Of a stretch of 64,000 bases of DNA, positions 1 through 11,657 are shown piece after piece. How positions within the stretch are numbered: the first letter of the stretch is position 1; every line of letters begins with the position of its first letter. Source of the DNA: VRUE01 sp963837735 (lineage in GTDB: Bacteria > Actinomycetota > Thermoleophilia > Solirubrobacterales > 70-9). Made by a program: the position numbers and the translations under genes. The stretch covers positions 1 to 64,000 of the forward strand of contig CAWIOM010000005.1 in NCBI GenBank assembly GCA_963837735.1, given 5' to 3'. The notes under the pieces were generated by a model. That model was not told where the DNA came from. It worked only from the letters and a program-made list of their open reading frames with translations, and searched no databases.

Positions 1-1834
1 CCAGCCATTTTGACCCCGGGTGGCGACATAAGGATCGACGCCGTGGTTGGTCGCGTTCCATGGCCCGGGAATAGCGCCGCTGTGTACGCCGTAGAGCGCC
101 TTACCACTCGCTGGGGTATGCCCCAAAGGGATCCTGACCCGCAACCAGATCGGACTCGACATCGTAGCCGCCGGTGTCACCCGAAGAGACCAGCTCGTAA
201 GCCCGGCACTCTGGTAGGAATGCGGCGCTACACCTGCTGTCGCACGTGGGCGTCGGTGCACGTTCCATCGACGGTGCCAATTGGGAAGGTCTCTACCAGG
301 CGGTCGTCGCCGTAGGCTATTCCCGACTGGTTTTCGGCGATCACACGGAAGTAATAGGCGGTACCCGGAACGAGGCCGCTCACCTGCAAGCTATTCGCCG
401 ATACTCCTACTTCGGACCCAGCTTCTCCACTACCAGTCGACAGAGTGCAGGGGTTTGCCGAGCACGGCGCAGGCCCGTACTCCACCCGCATCGACGTTGG
501 AGCGCCCTGGGGATTGATCTCTGCATGCGCCACGAAGCTGTCAGCATTCGCATTACTTCCAAACTGATCGCCGCCAACACTCGGCACATCCGAGGGAGTG
601 ACAGTGAAGTCGGTGCGACTCTTAACCGCACCGTTGCTGTTACCTGTGACTAGGCCGTAATAGTAGGTCGTTCCCTTTGTCAGGCCCGTGAGAAGAGCAC
701 TGACCTGTTGAGCGCCATTTCCGGAGACGATATTGCCCCCGGCGCACGGCACCGTGTGGGTCAGTGATCGAGGTTCCGTGCCGTAGGCGAAATGACAATC
801 GTTAGTGTCGATGTTGTGGGGATCAACCGTACCGTGCAGGGTGACATCGGCCGCGTGAAAACCGGTCGGAGCATTTTCCGGTCGCTCGACGCTGGGTGGG
901 AACGTGACGGTCATACCCGGAGTCATAATGTCGATCCCGTCAGAACCGGTGTAACCACTGCCGCTGTTGCTCCCGACGTAGACGTTTCCGGCCAGGCCCT
1001 CCGGCCGTAATGGCGGCTCGGCCAGCCAGAAGGGGACGGGTATTGATTCCACCAACATCCCGTCAGGACTAAACTGATATACGTATTCGGATGTAGCTAA
1101 CCACAGCTCGTCCGTCATGGGGTTGACGTAGTCCTATCTGCGGTACCGACCGTCGTGGAAATTTCCAGGAGCAGGGCGCCTTCAGGGGAGTACTTACGGA
1201 TTAAAAGGCGCCGTAGAACATGTAAATGTCACCTGAGTGATCGACACCAATCAGTCCTCCGCCACCGCCGCCGTTTGGAAGGTGGAAGTTTCTACCAGTC
1301 GGGAGAAACGTTCCCGGATTCCAACTCGATGATCGAGGCGTTGGTGTTCCAGGTCTACACCCAGAAATTTCCGCTGGTCGGGTCAATGGCAAAGCTTGTC
1401 GCTCCGACAATGACTCCGGGAACCCGCTCGGCGCTCCCGTCTGGATTGCGAGCGTACAGATCGCCCGACAACCTGTAGATCCGCCCCTGTGTTTCGGAGT
1501 TCCTGTTTTCGACCCCGAGTTGCCCGCCGGAGTTGACGAGGATCGAGCTGACACTGCCAAGTGATGGACTGGTGAACAGAGTTGGAGTGCCATTGGGGTC
1601 GAATTTATCGAGCACCGGCTTTCCATTGGTGCTGGCCATGACGTGGGGGTACTATCCGGCCTGCTGATCGACATCCATCGAGCCGATGGTGTTGCCGAAC
1701 GGGCCCGCCGTCGACCCGGTCCCATCGAAGAAGGATGTCGGCGAATACTGCGTCAATTGATAGGCCGATACCGGCGATGTGGTGACTAGCGAAGCGAACA
1801 GCGCAACCAGTCCGATAACCCAACGCCTGCGCAT
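1..1834 (-). CDS. A-beta secreted NHL / fibronectin-like / TolB-propeller protein (A0), 3' end outside the window
   Basis: This is the third gene of the left-hand A-B-A-B unit, cut off by the window edge. It begins with a clear signal peptide (basic MRRRW, a hydrophobic stretch, cleavage near SPVSA). NHL-like propeller blades follow (about 1640-1050), then two fibronectin-III-like repeats ending in TYYYG and TAYYFRV strands (about 900-300), then the two-Cys linker with CRAYELV at about 150-240 and the opening GGYDVESDL of the second propeller. That opening marks the A-beta subtype also seen at 33745-38681 and 53680-58712. The ATG at 1834 shares its A with the TGA stop of the upstream B gene (TGATG); a GTG at 1837 is an alternative start. 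The frame changes near 1645, 1355-1120 and 230, probably from assembly indels. The product is inferred to be exported to the cell surface; its ligand is unknown. Confidence 0.72.
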
Positions 1835-4606
1835 CACTCAACCGCCTTCCCAGTTCGTTTGAGAGCTCGTCTGAAGTGTCTGCCGCGCTGACGCATCGTC
1901 CTTTTGCCACACGAGGTTTGCGGCTTCTCCTTCCAACCGAGCCGCACTCCGTTCTGACCACTAATCCGTACCTTGGCCCTGCCCGGTGATTCGCAGAAGT
2001 GGTTTCTGCTGATCTGTAAGAGGCCCTTCTTCCCGCCCTGCATGTTGAGAATGACTGTGGAGAGTGGGATATCGGGGATGAAATCGAAGGTAGCCCGGAG
2101 TCCCTGGCTCTTCGGCGAGTCGATGTGGGCTGTTGCCTCGACGTCGACCTGGCCCTTGAGGTCCAAGACGAGGTCCGGAAGCTGCCTACTCGATGAGCGC
2201 AAGTAGACCGGCCCTCTCAGCGGCTTAGCCAGAATCGGGGTGTATACGGTCGCGTTTCCGTAGATCGTTGATGCGGGGCCAGGTGTTTGCAGCGAAGGCC
2301 ACACGAGTACAGATGTTTCGCAGGTGTGCGTTGTCCAGGAAGATCGAGCGCCCCAGCGCCACCGATGTGGAGGAGATGTTCGCGTCGCCCTCGTTGGCTC
2401 TCAGCACCGCTCTCAGCTTGGGGTGCGAGGTGCGGGTCAGGCGGCCCGTAAGTTTGATGCCGAGCTTCGGCTCGAAGGGAAGCGAGGCGCAGTTGGAGAC
2501 CTGATAGTGCGTGCTTCGCACCGCGCTTGCGTTTTCGTCGCCGGTGATCGTCGCCTGAACCGCGAAGGGGTCGCAATTGGTCGGATTGAGGACGAACTCC
2601 TGTCGGTTTAGATCGATTTGGACGAACCGTACTCTACGGAACCCCGCCGAAGATCTGCGGCAGTGGGTCTGAAGCGGCTGAGACCTGGGCCGTCACCGGG
2701 TTGACAGTGATCGCCGGCCGGACGGCGACGTTGCCGAGGTCATATGGCCCTGAAACGGCTGGAATGGTGACGACTAGGGAGAGCGGGGCTCCCTTATAAG
2801 GGCCGGCAAGAAAGACCTTGCCGTTGACGTAAGCAAGATGAGAACCGGCTCCGACTCCGGCGGTCGCGGTACCGATCTGGCTCTCTGCGGGGCAGGCCGA
2901 AGAGGCCAGCTCCGATAGCCCCGTAAACATCGAACTACTGAGCGCGGTGATCGGAGCCTCCGGGCAGTAGGGAACGCCTGCCAATGTTGCGGAGAAACCC
3001 GGCGGGGTACTGACGGTCAAGCCCTGCGAGGTTCTGATCGCCGTCCTCGCGATTGAGCTGCAAGACGAAGTCGGTGTGCGCCGCCGAGGTCTTGTCGGTC
3101 ACCCCAGCCTTGAAGGACGGATCAAATGGACGCGTACCTCCCGGGCATGGCCCGCCGCCCGGGCCGGAAGTGATTGAGAAGAACTGGTGAGAACTCTGGT
3201 CCGGCAGTGTCGCGTCCCATGGGGTGAAGGTTGAGTCAACAGAGTAGGTGTCGCAACGCTCCGGAGTAGCTAGCAAGCCTCGCTCGCTCCGAAGAAGTGC
3301 ATGTTGAAGCGAGAGAATGGGAACTGGGGGAGGTCAAGAAAGCTCGTGACCAGCCTCCCCAGTGTTGGGGATTGGCTTGGACCGATCCCGGCGGCTTTTC
3401 ACGTGCAGGCCGAATCCGTCGAGAACAAGAACTACTCGATAACGATCGCCGGGGGCCGGAGAGCGCAGATAGATGTAACCGAGCAGCGGGCCGGGCAGGG
3501 CCGGAGCTCTCGACGGACACCGTTCCCACCTTGGCGCTCTCAGGGCACTCAGCCTGAAGCCGTGGTGCCGAGCTTTACCTGTGCATCACTGCAGGATTCC
3601 TTGCCGTCGGCGGCGTTGGAGATCATTGAGACTCCCTCCGGCAAAGTGACCGTGGTGGCACGGATCTTTCGGAGGGCGAGGGAACGCTCTTCCGTGGCGA
3701 CCTGCGGAACTTTCAAATCCACATCGAGACCCCGAAGGAGTATCGGTGTCGGAGGTGGTCGGCTGACCGAAGAGACTCGGATTGAAGCTGAAGCTGCCGC
3801 ATCCGGTGGTCGAAGGGTATGGGAGAGTGGCGCTGTCGAACCCGTTGTCGTAGGAAATCGTTTCTACGACGGCGAACAGTTCTTCCCCGCAGGTAGTCGG
3901 GTTTTGCGTAAACGGTGTAGGGCTCATCAAGGGAAAACCGCCAACAGCTAAGCTGCCCGCAACCGGGTGGACCGAGACGCAAGGGGTTGTGGCCGGGGTC
4001 AGCCGGAACGCCCAAAGGGTCAGGCCAAGACCGCCTACCGGCACGATATCGGTAATAGCAGGAACCTCGATCTCCAGGCCGTAGTCGCTCTCCGTACGGG
4101 CGTCGATGACGAGGTAGATCGGTGAGTTGATGAACGGTGCGTAGAGACCCAGCAGCCCTGCTTGATTTGGATGTGGTACCAGGTTGAACACGGCTATCGG
4201 ATTGCTCATCTGTGGGGAGCTTGGGTCGGTAGGTTTGTAGGGGCGTGTCACCGCCCCGGTCATTGCCTCAGAAATTCCAACCTGGGTGTCGATCGCACAT
4301 TCATGACTGCCGAAATCCGCCTGGCTGCACTGAGGGAGCGAGCGGGGGTACCGATCATCCCGGCGGGCATGTGATAGCGAAGTTCTTTGAGATCCTGGCA
4401 ATCGCATGAGGGTGTCGGCCAGGTCTCAGTCTGCCTATTGCCGACCTCAAGGACGGTCTCGATGTCGGGATGACCGCAGCCTGGGTGATCGTGGTGGTCA
4501 AGGTGGCTTTGTAGATAGGCGCGTTTGCCTGTGCGCCGCCGGTAACGACAAGGCCCAGCGCGACCAACAGCCCTGCGACGAAGATCGGTTGGCGACGGCG
4601 GGTCAT
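1834..4606 (-). CDS. B-alpha large secreted all-beta protein (B1), frame-interrupted
   Basis: Partner of the A genes; no characterised family recognised. The signal peptide is MTRRRQ followed by the hydrophobic core LLVALGLVVTGGAQA. Visible further on are an NPTTC motif (about 3890), a GFS(A/G)TLAGVPYCPEA module (about 2960-3010), the KGAPLSL..SGPYDLGNVAVRPAI module (about 2680-2850), and a C-terminal part with HLRNICTRV, RGPVYLRSS and SGQNGVR. The gene reads in at least five frame segments (changes near 4400, 3590, 3260, 2640 and 2300), each matching its paralogues at 38678-41513 and 58712-61408. Its ATG overlaps the A1 stop as ATGA (4603-4606), and its stop overlaps the next gene as TGATG at 1832-1836, so coupled translation is likely. 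Probably exported; function unknown. The frame breaks may be assembly errors or real decay. Confidence 0.7.
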
Positions 4607-7600
4607 CGGTGGCCCTCCCCTTGGTTGGCATTCGATCTTTGGGCACTGGTCTGCCCGTGCTTCTTGTGGCGCTGGTGCTTCGGATGGGAGGTCTTGCGAT
4701 GCTTGACACAGCGCACCTTTCCCTTATGGGCTTTCGACCGCCGCCTCTTCGAGCAACGCCTCGTCTTGCGACAACACCACATTGCCTCCGTCTCCTCGGT
4801 TCGCATCGCTGGCGATCGGATCGGTCACAAGGGCTGAGTTACCCGTCCATGGCACTCATCGGCCGCCTGGCATGGCTGAATCTCCAATCCAGGCAGAAAG
4901 CCTCCACCGGTGCGGGCATCAGTAAACTGAAGAATGCCCCGTTGTGGTCCTGGGACACGAGGGTGTCGTACGTCCCGAAATAGACGTTGACCCCATCGGC
5001 CGTCACACCCGACAAAGTCTGTTCGGGGGACGATCCTGTGCCAGCGGTGATCAGCTGGGGCCTGCCGTCGACGTACTCGTAAACATCTGTCACGTCATTC
5101 GTGTCTTTAGCGACCAAGGCGTCGGTGGTAGTGAAGAACGTACGTCCGTCGTTTGACATGAACAACCCGCGATCGCTGGCCGACACGTTTGCCGTCGGGG
5201 GTTCGCCACTGGGCAGGCATGAGACGCAGGAGATCTTCATCCCTCACGATGTCGAACGAGTACATCTCGCTCTTGCCCGCATTGTCATAGGAGGTGAGCC
5301 GAGCTTTGGTGATGAACGCCATATGCAAGCCGTCGGGAGCGACGTTGATTTTCGATATCGCCGCGCCTCCGTCGCCAAGTGTTGCGACGAAATGAACAGA
5401 TCCGTTTCGATAGAGATAGAGATTTTGGCTATTTTCGACGCCGTTCGCCGGTCCGTCGAGTAGCTCGGGTGAGTAGAAGTAGATATCCCCGGCGGCAGAT
5501 GCGACCGGCCAGTCGCTCTGTCCTCCAGGAATGAAGGTTAATCCGTTGGTAGAAAGAGCCGTCGCCGCCCCGGAGCCATACACTGTCCCGATATCACAGT
5601 TCGATGTCCAGGTGGTGAGACAGTTATCGCTATTTCCGGCGCCTCCACCTCTGACAATATCAGTAACAGTCGGCGCACCGCTGTTCTCGCTCCACATATA
5701 AAGGTCGAGACTCGTATCAGTGTCGGAGTTATCGGAAGTGAGATCTTCATAGGAAGTAAAAAAGACCTTGGAGCCGTCTGAGGACATTCCGACGTAGTTG
5801 ACATCGTGCCCCAGGGACACGTCGTAGTGGATGAGATCCATTAACCGCCATATACAGCCGTGTGGGATCGGTTCGTTGGGTCCGCTTCTGGTTGACATCA
5901 GAATGTGGGAGCCGTCGGTTGAGATACTTGGGTGGAGGATCTCGGGCGCACTAACGCTTGGACTGAGTTCCACATCCCCCGGGAACCGGATGTACTCCGC
6001 GGCATTGAGGTTCGGGGACGGCTCTTGCGGAATATCTGTACCGGCGGCGGTTTTCGATATCAGGGTTATCGAGTGGGTCATGGTGTCATAGTCATACGCC
6101 GATCCCGGTGCAGTATTGAGTCCGTGTCCCGCCGGATCCCAGTCGAACGTGTTGGAGGAGAAAGCCATGTGGCTGAAGTCGGGAGACGGCTGGAAGACGC
6201 CTAGGGTGGTTTCCGGGCTGGGCACGTTGGTCCACTCGGCCGGCCAGCGTTCGAGCAAACTTCCTTCCGCGTCGTAGATAAATGGGACGTTCGCCGCCGG
6301 CGTGCGCGAGATGAAGCCAGTCTTCACATCTCTAAAGAAGAGGATTTTGCTCATGCTGAGATCTCCCATGCCAAACCATGTGCCTAGGGCTTCGTCGCCG
6401 TGCAGGCCGGGATATTTAGTTACCCAGCCCGCGGCGGTTCGCGTACTGACATATGCATCTATCGTGGCATTGGGCGTGTTGGCCCCCGTGATCTCCCCCT
6501 GTCGTCCATGGAACACGAAGCGCGCTGGATCAGTGGCATAGGGTGACGTAAGGGCGAGTATCTGTCAGCACGACGGCTCCGGCGTCGCTGGGTGAGACTA
6601 GCTCGTAGCCGCGGCAGTCAGGGAGATAAGAACTGCCACTCTGCTGGCGCAGCGTTTCGTTCGGGCAGGGCGATGGAAAAAAGTTGAAGGTCTGGTCTGG
6701 ACTGGTTACGGTACCGTAGTCGTTGTGGGCAACGACCCGGAAGTGGTAGACGACCTGGCGGAGGTTGTCCACATGGGCGACCACTGACTGCGGGCTCGTA
6801 GCGGCGCCAATATCGGTGTCCGGAGTCGAGGTCGAGTAATCACTGGTAGTACCGTACTCGAAGTGGTAAGTAGTGTCGGTGCCGTGCGGATGAATCGTTG
6901 TGTGAAGGTCGGCGGAGTCGGCTGTGAGGTTGGATGAGGTGAAGGAATAGATCGACGGCGCAACCGGGAGCGTGTTAAACGTTTGAGGTGCAGTAACGCC
7001 GCTCTGTACTCCAAGCTTTATCCCAACCATGCGCACGTCGTAGGATGTGTTTCCTTCAAGGCCGCCAATCACGGTCGATACATTGTGATTAACAAAGCCG
7101 CTCCCGATATCAACCGGTAGGCCCAGGGGGTCCAAGTGGAGTCAATGCTACGTTTGTATTCGAAGCGGTACTTCGTGGTTGGCGAATTCGGATAGCCCGG
7201 AATCGGCCCTTCGGGGTTGATCGTGCCCGATACAGTCGCGCCTTTGGTGGTGGGCGTAATGGAGCCTAGGGCGACATCTGGGGAAGCGTTGTCGCTGAGC
7301 ACCCACGTCCCCTTATTTGCCGTGAAGTTGGGGTTATTTGGGTCACTTGGGACATTAGCGCTCATGTATATGGCCCCATTGCCGCTGTTGACAGCGATCT
7401 GTCCAGACGCATCGAGATTCGCAGTTAGAAGCTGTGCGCAGGCGCCGTGCGTGTCGAGAGGCGGCGTAGTTCCTACCGCGTCAAACTCCAGAATGCGGTT
7501 CTCTTCAAACGAAGGGCTTCCGTTAGGGCAGGTGGGCGTTGCGCCCGCTGCAAACTTCTTGACGATGAAAACGTGGTCGCCGGGGCCTATCGTCATGTAA

Positions 7601-9228
7601 CCGGGAAAGGCCGTTGGAGGGGGCAGGTCGGTTGGGTCGAAGGCGGCGGCGACATAGGCCGTGTGGCTACCGTTGGGCGTGAAGGTTTGGATGTTGGCAC
7701 CGACCTGACCGCCCTCATTTATGTATACGACGCCCTGGGAGTTGACGGCAAGGTCGTTGATGTTGTTGAGTTCGCCGATTCCGGTGCCACCGGTCCCGGC
7801 CTGGCAAACATCGCCGGCGGCTGGCCGACAGGTCTCGACCCCACCGGTGTCGTCGGGGCCGCTGGCGACCACATTCCAGCCGAAGGCGTAAAGGAAGCCT
7901 ATGGCCGTGACCGTGCCCGAGCCGTCGTGGGTGACACTGAACACGTCAACTCTTCTGTTGCTGTTGACTAGCAGATTTCCGGTACTCGGGTCCAGTGCAA
8001 ACGTCCCCGTATATGCCTCACCGTCTGGTCCAGTCCCGAATGACCCGGCAACACATGTGGTGGTGCAGGTCTCCGGTCCACTTCCACCTGCGACGCCAAG
8101 GCCGAATGCTGCCTGGAAGACGCCGTCAGAGCCATAGACGTTAATACGGGCGTACGAGTTGGACAGGACGTTACCGTACGGATCAATTCCGAGTCTCGCG
8201 TTGGAGACAAAGATTGGACCGATCGAACCCGCGGCGCCTGCGTTGGGACCCGGAGGAGCCGGTTCAACGGCACCCTTACAGATATCTGAAGGATTGGACA
8301 CCTCGCATATCTCGAAGCCTCCCCCGTTTTTGACAGTATTGACCCCAACCACGCCGCCGGTCAGAGTCTGATTAACCGCCTGCATGGGGAGGACGTCATC
8401 GTGTGCACTTGGACCCCCGGTAAAGGTGATGTCGTATGGCGTACCAGGCGGCGCGGGGCCCCCGGTGACCGTGACATTGCCGGGGCCGATCACCGGCAGT
8501 TGCTCGATTGCTTCCTGGAGGCCGGCAGGGCCGGTGGCGGGAGCATCGTAGGAGATCAGATGGGTCATCTCATAGCTGAACACCCCAGAGTTGGGGCCCC
8601 CACCAATGGGTCCTGTCAAGTTCGCAGAGAGGACGAGGGTGTTTGCTGACTCGTCATAGGAGGTGATCGTCGTGCCGGCGGGTATGTTTCCATTTTCGGC
8701 TTCAATCAAGTCGCCGACTCGGAAACGACCAGATTCAACTTCGACATTTTTGAGCACATTGCTGCCTTGAGATCCAGCGTCAAACAAGCTTGGAGTAGTG
8801 GCGGTGGTGAGTTTGAGCTGATAGGTACCGTGGGTGACGGCGGCGCCGACTGTGACGCTCTGTTCCTCATTGACGCCGCTGTCATCCGGGCCGTCGTAGA
8901 CGACATCCCAGCCCCACTTTCTGATGAAGTGGCCGAATTGGTTTACCTGCTGTATGTATTGACCGTTTCGATCAACGTTCGCAAGGTAAAGGTCGCCCGC
9001 GTCGGCACCGCTGCCGGCACCGCTGTTGTTGACTGCGAGCGCCCCCCCGGATTCAATATGTGCGATGACACTTTTCGACGCCGTGGCCGTCGAGGAGATG
9101 GCAATGGTAAGGAGCACAGAAAGTGCTGTGGTCGCGGCTAACTTCGATATTCTTGTAGCTCTCACCCTCTGCCTGCCTTTCGTGTGGCTCCTGCCACCGA
9201 GTAGTGCCATGCTTTCGCGAAATTCCAT
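4603..9228 (-). CDS. A-alpha secreted NHL / fibronectin-like / TolB-propeller protein (A1)
   Basis: First gene of the left-hand unit and the best preserved of the full-length A genes (about 1,540 codons). A strong Shine-Dalgarno AGGAGGT (9237-9243) sits 8 bases before ATG 9228. Order: long basic leader and signal peptide (residues 1-51); NHL-like propeller with an inserted module of the GPGNVTVTGG type (to about residue 640); fibronectin-III-like repeats with YHFRVVAHN strands (7135-6700); the two-Cys linker CPNETLRQQ...LPDCRGYELV (about 6590-6680); a TolB/PD40-like propeller with DGSKVFFTS-type blades (6510-5110); the CVSCLPSGEPP segment (about 5200); CQAADECHG (4847-4876); and a Cys/Arg/Lys-rich tail (4603-4800). 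Frame changes lie near 7130, 6530, 5230 and 4900. The stop overlaps the B1 start as ATGA. Exported surface protein by inference; no catalytic motif seen. The DNA is visibly less G+C-rich than the other two units. Confidence 0.8.
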
Positions 9229-9243
9229 CAGCGCTGACCTCCT

Positions 9244-9852
9244 CGGGCAGCGGAAGGCAGTACATCGCTGGCCGCCTTCGACCTGACGACTCGGTTTCCG
9301 TGCCTGCGGCCGGCGAGACGGTGGCTGCCGCTGCAGGCAAACACCTCGTTATCCTCGCTGGCCCGGGCAAAGACTTCGGCGGTTCCTACACAGCTCATGT
9401 CCTCGACTAAGAGCGAGTTGATCGCAGCAATTGCCCTGCTCCCGGAGCTAGAATTCGCTGGGCGAAGAAGACCCGACTGACCCTGCCGCGGCAAGGCCGG
9501 TCGCGGACTGGCTGCGACGGCTATGAGGGAATCCCAGAAGATGCCGGTGCCCTGAGCCGAATCGGCAAACCGCGACTCCGCGTCTCTCACTCGCTCTCTC
9601 CTTCTTCCCCGTGGCCCCTCTACCCCCGAGTCCGGCTGATGCCGTTCCCGGGCCCTGAGGCCCCGTGTTGAATCGATGACTCCCTGCCCGCCTCCCTGGC
9701 GGACGGCGGCATAGTGGCACCTCTTCATCGGAAATGCAAGCGTGCGTACCGGGGTGAACGAGGGCGTATCCGGACATACCCTGTTGGTTGCCAACTTGAA
9801 AACCCCTTTGTAGAGCGGGATGCGGCGACGTCGCGAGGTCACGAGAAAAGCC
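9244..9852. other. Non-coding stretch upstream of A1
   Basis: About 600 bases with no convincing gene on either strand; the open frames here have no recognisable protein features. This is the only place for the promoter of the left-hand A-B-A unit. A short perfect inverted repeat, GTTGG-TTG-CCAAC, lies at 9783-9795 and could be an operator, but I see no clear -35/-10 pair and no copy of the TTGACA/TCTnAT element found elsewhere in the window. Confidence 0.4.
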
Positions 9853-10073
9853 CTAAAAGTTGGTAAGAACGGTGGCCTGGTCGAAGTCGAGAACCGGGGG
9901 CGCCGGCCTGATCTCGCCTCCTGAGAGTTCGAGGAAGAGGGCTGTCTCGAGGTTGGAGAGGGCCCTGGACAGCGTGGACTTCGTCGGTCGGCAGCTCGCG
10001 GATCAGATCGCCGATCGTCAGTTCGCCTGGGGTACTGGTCGAGCAGGTATCCGAGAACTGCTCCCTCTGGCAT
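9853..10073 (-). CDS. Small winged-helix-like protein, frame-interrupted
   Basis: A protein of about 73 residues emerges when two small frame changes (near 10030 and 9965) are joined. It starts MPEGAVLGYLLDQYP (ATG 10073), continues ELTIGDLIRELPTDEVHAVQ, and ends ALSNLETALFLELSGGEI...VLTNF before a TAG at 9853-9855. The pattern (short helix, 'lTigdLirELp' helix, a helix with alternating Leu, then a turn before GGEI) resembles a minimal winged-helix DNA-binding domain. It is divergent from the TetR gene at 10292, with two operator-like sites between them, so it may regulate or be regulated there. Assignment rests on pattern only. An in-frame start farther upstream (10138) would add a basic, unstructured-looking N-terminus. 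Confidence 0.5.
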
Positions 10074-10214
10074 GCAAGTGGAGTCCTGTGGCGTCTGGCG
10101 AAACGGCTTCGCCTCGCTCGATTGCGGTCGGTGGACATAGCTCTCGACTCTCCTTACGCCCTGCGATCAAGAGCTCGTTGGGCTGTCCCTGGTTTCCCGA
10201 TTCCCCGGCCACTG

Positions 10215-10230
10215 TTGACCCGGAGTTCAA
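10215..10230. promoter_or_regulatory. Operator-like site 1, TTGACC-N4-GTTCAA
   Basis: A 16-bp quasi-palindrome, TTGACC CGGA GTTCAA, in the divergent gap between the winged-helix-like gene and the TetR gene. It fits the symmetric consensus TTGAnC-N4-GnTCAA. Its partner lies 40 bp away, centre to centre, about four helical turns. Inferred to bind the adjacent TetR regulator or the small winged-helix protein. Confidence 0.55.
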
Positions 10231-10254
10231 TTACATACCAATCATTACCATCTA

Positions 10255-10270
10255 TTGAACTTGAGGTCAA
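10255..10270. promoter_or_regulatory. Operator-like site 2, TTGAAC-N4-GGTCAA
   Basis: Second copy of the 16-bp element, in the opposite orientation to site 1; read on the minus strand it is TTGACC TCAA GTTCAA. On the minus strand its TTGACC also lies 17 bp before TAATGA, a plausible promoter for the winged-helix-like gene, so binding here could block that promoter. It lies 22 bases before the TetR start at 10292. Confidence 0.55.
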
Positions 10271-10291
10271 CAGGCAATATCGTCCAAGGGA

Positions 10292-10942
10292 ATGACGGAG
10301 GCGTCAGAGATTCGAATGAGCACCGACGACCGGCGCGAGCAGTTGCTCGCCGCCGGTGTCGAGCTGCTGAGCCGGCGCCGGCACGAGGAGGTCTCCACCG
10401 AGGAGATCGCGGAAGCCGCAGGGGTCTCGAAAGGCCTGCTCTACCACTACTTCCCGACCAAGAAGGACTTCATCGTCGCCGCGATCGACCGCGGGCAGAG
10501 GCAGCTCGGCGAGCTGCTCCGGCCGGACCCGGGCCTGCCGCGCCGAGCAGCAGCTCGACGCCAGCCTCGACGGCTTCCTCGACTACGTCGAGGAGCACGC
10601 GACCGCCTATATGGCGATCTTCAGAGGCGGCAGCGGCGACCCCGAGATCGGCGCGATCGCTCGAGGAAGGCACGGTCGATCCAGATGAAGGACCCTGCTC
10701 GGCTCGCTGGGCGGCTGGGAGGCGCTCGCCGGTCAGCACCGAGCCCGACCCCGCAGCTCGAAACCGCCGTCCAGGGCTGGCTGTTCTTCGTCGAGGGCGC
10801 GGTCCTGCGCTGGCTCGAGGAGAAGGACCTCGATCGCGCCCAGCTCCGCATGTTGCTGAAAGCGGCGCTTGGCGGGGCGCTGTTCGCGGCTCGCGCCGCC
10901 GGCGCCCCGGGGCCCGAGCGAAACGGCGACTCGGCCTCTTAG
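10292..10942 (+). CDS. TetR/AcrR-family regulator T1 with two compensating frame shifts
   Basis: TetR-type helix-turn-helix at residues 10-60: RREQLLAAGVELLSRRR, then VSTEEIAEAAGVSKGLLYHYF and PTKKDFIVAAID, a textbook AcrR-like N-terminal domain. The middle (10545-10665) reads correctly only in the next frame (QQLDASLDGFLDYVEEHATAYM); the frame then returns and ends with WLFFVEGAVLRWLEEKDLDRAQL, a normal TetR ligand-binding C-terminus. The two shifts compensate, so total length (about 216 residues) is normal for the family. The start could also be ATG 10316. Two operator-like sites lie just upstream, as expected for autoregulation. Its TAG stop (10940-10942) overlaps the TAA of the convergent TetR gene in the tetranucleotide TTAG. 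The ligand is unknown. Confidence 0.8.
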   Translation: MTEASEIRMSTDDRREQLLAAGVELLSRRRHEEVSTEEIAEAAGVSKGLLYHYFPTKKDFIVAAIDRGQRQLGELLRPDPGLPRRAAARRQPRRLPRLRRGARDRLYGDLQRRQRRPRDRRDRSRKARSIQMKDPARLAGRLGGARRSAPSPTPQLETAVQGWLFFVEGAVLRWLEEKDLDRAQLRMLLKAALGGALFAARAAGAPGPERNGDSAS

Positions 10943-11623
10943 TGCCCCTCGGCGTGGCGGGCGATCGCCGCCCGCGCCTCGTCCACTCCCAGGTAGGGCA
11001 CGAGGACGAATTCGATCACCGGCGGGCGTGAACCGCTCGAGTTGCGCCGCTTCCCCGTTCAACACCCGCCGGCCGAGCAACGTCACGATGCCGCCGATCA
11101 GCCCTTCCTCGATTCCCGGGTCGACGTCGCGGTACCGCCGCCCCGGCTCGAGCAGGTCGATGAAGCGCTGCGTCGTCTTCTCGCGCGCCTCGGCCGCCGC
11201 CTCGCCGACCACGGCGACCTCGAGCAGGTAGAGGCGGGCGAAGTTGGGGCGCGAGGCGAGGAAGGAGATCAGGGCGGCGACCGCGGCGGCCACCTTGTCC
11301 GGCCACTCGTCCTCGCCGGCCTCGGCCTCCTCCATCACGGTCGCGAGGTAGCCGTCGAGCGCCTCATAGGCGGCGAGGAAGCACTCCTCCTTGCCGTCGA
11401 AGTGCTCGTAGAAGGTCCGCCTCGAGACCGACGCCGCGGCCGTGATCTGGGTGATCGTCGTCGCGTTGTAGCCGTTCTCGGCGACGCAGGAGGCGAGCGC
11501 GGCGAGCAGGCGCTCGCGCTGGTTGTGGGCGAGGACGTCGGCGGGGATGCTGTGGCGACCCCCGTGCAGGGGTCGGAGGACCCCCGGATCCTCGGGTTGG
11601 TTGCTCGACTCTCGACCTCCCAC
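10939..11623 (-). CDS. TetR/AcrR-family regulator T2
   Basis: Last gene of four tandem minus-strand TetR genes. The N-terminus has the leader HSIPADVLAHNQRERLL, then the HTH (ATTITQITAAASVSRRTFYEHF, residues ~55-80) and DGKEECFLAAYEALD. The helical C-terminal domain contains SRPNFARLYLLEV and EEGLIGGIVTLLGRRVLNGE. A frame shift near 11018 restores VIEFVLVPYLGVDEARAAI before the TAA at 10939-10941; this 'VPYLG' ending is shared with T3-T5 and T8. The leader is nearly the same as that of the TetR gene at 49992-50687, so both belong to one expanded subfamily. Start chosen at 11623; it lies 34 bases after the stop of T3, consistent with co-transcription. Confidence 0.82.
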
Positions 11624-11657
11624 GGGCCGGGACGATAGCGCCAGAGCGGCTTTCGAC

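Noticed and set aside
9860..10258. A 132-codon plus-strand gene
   Set aside because: Antisense to the winged-helix-like gene and running over both operator-like sites; no protein features.
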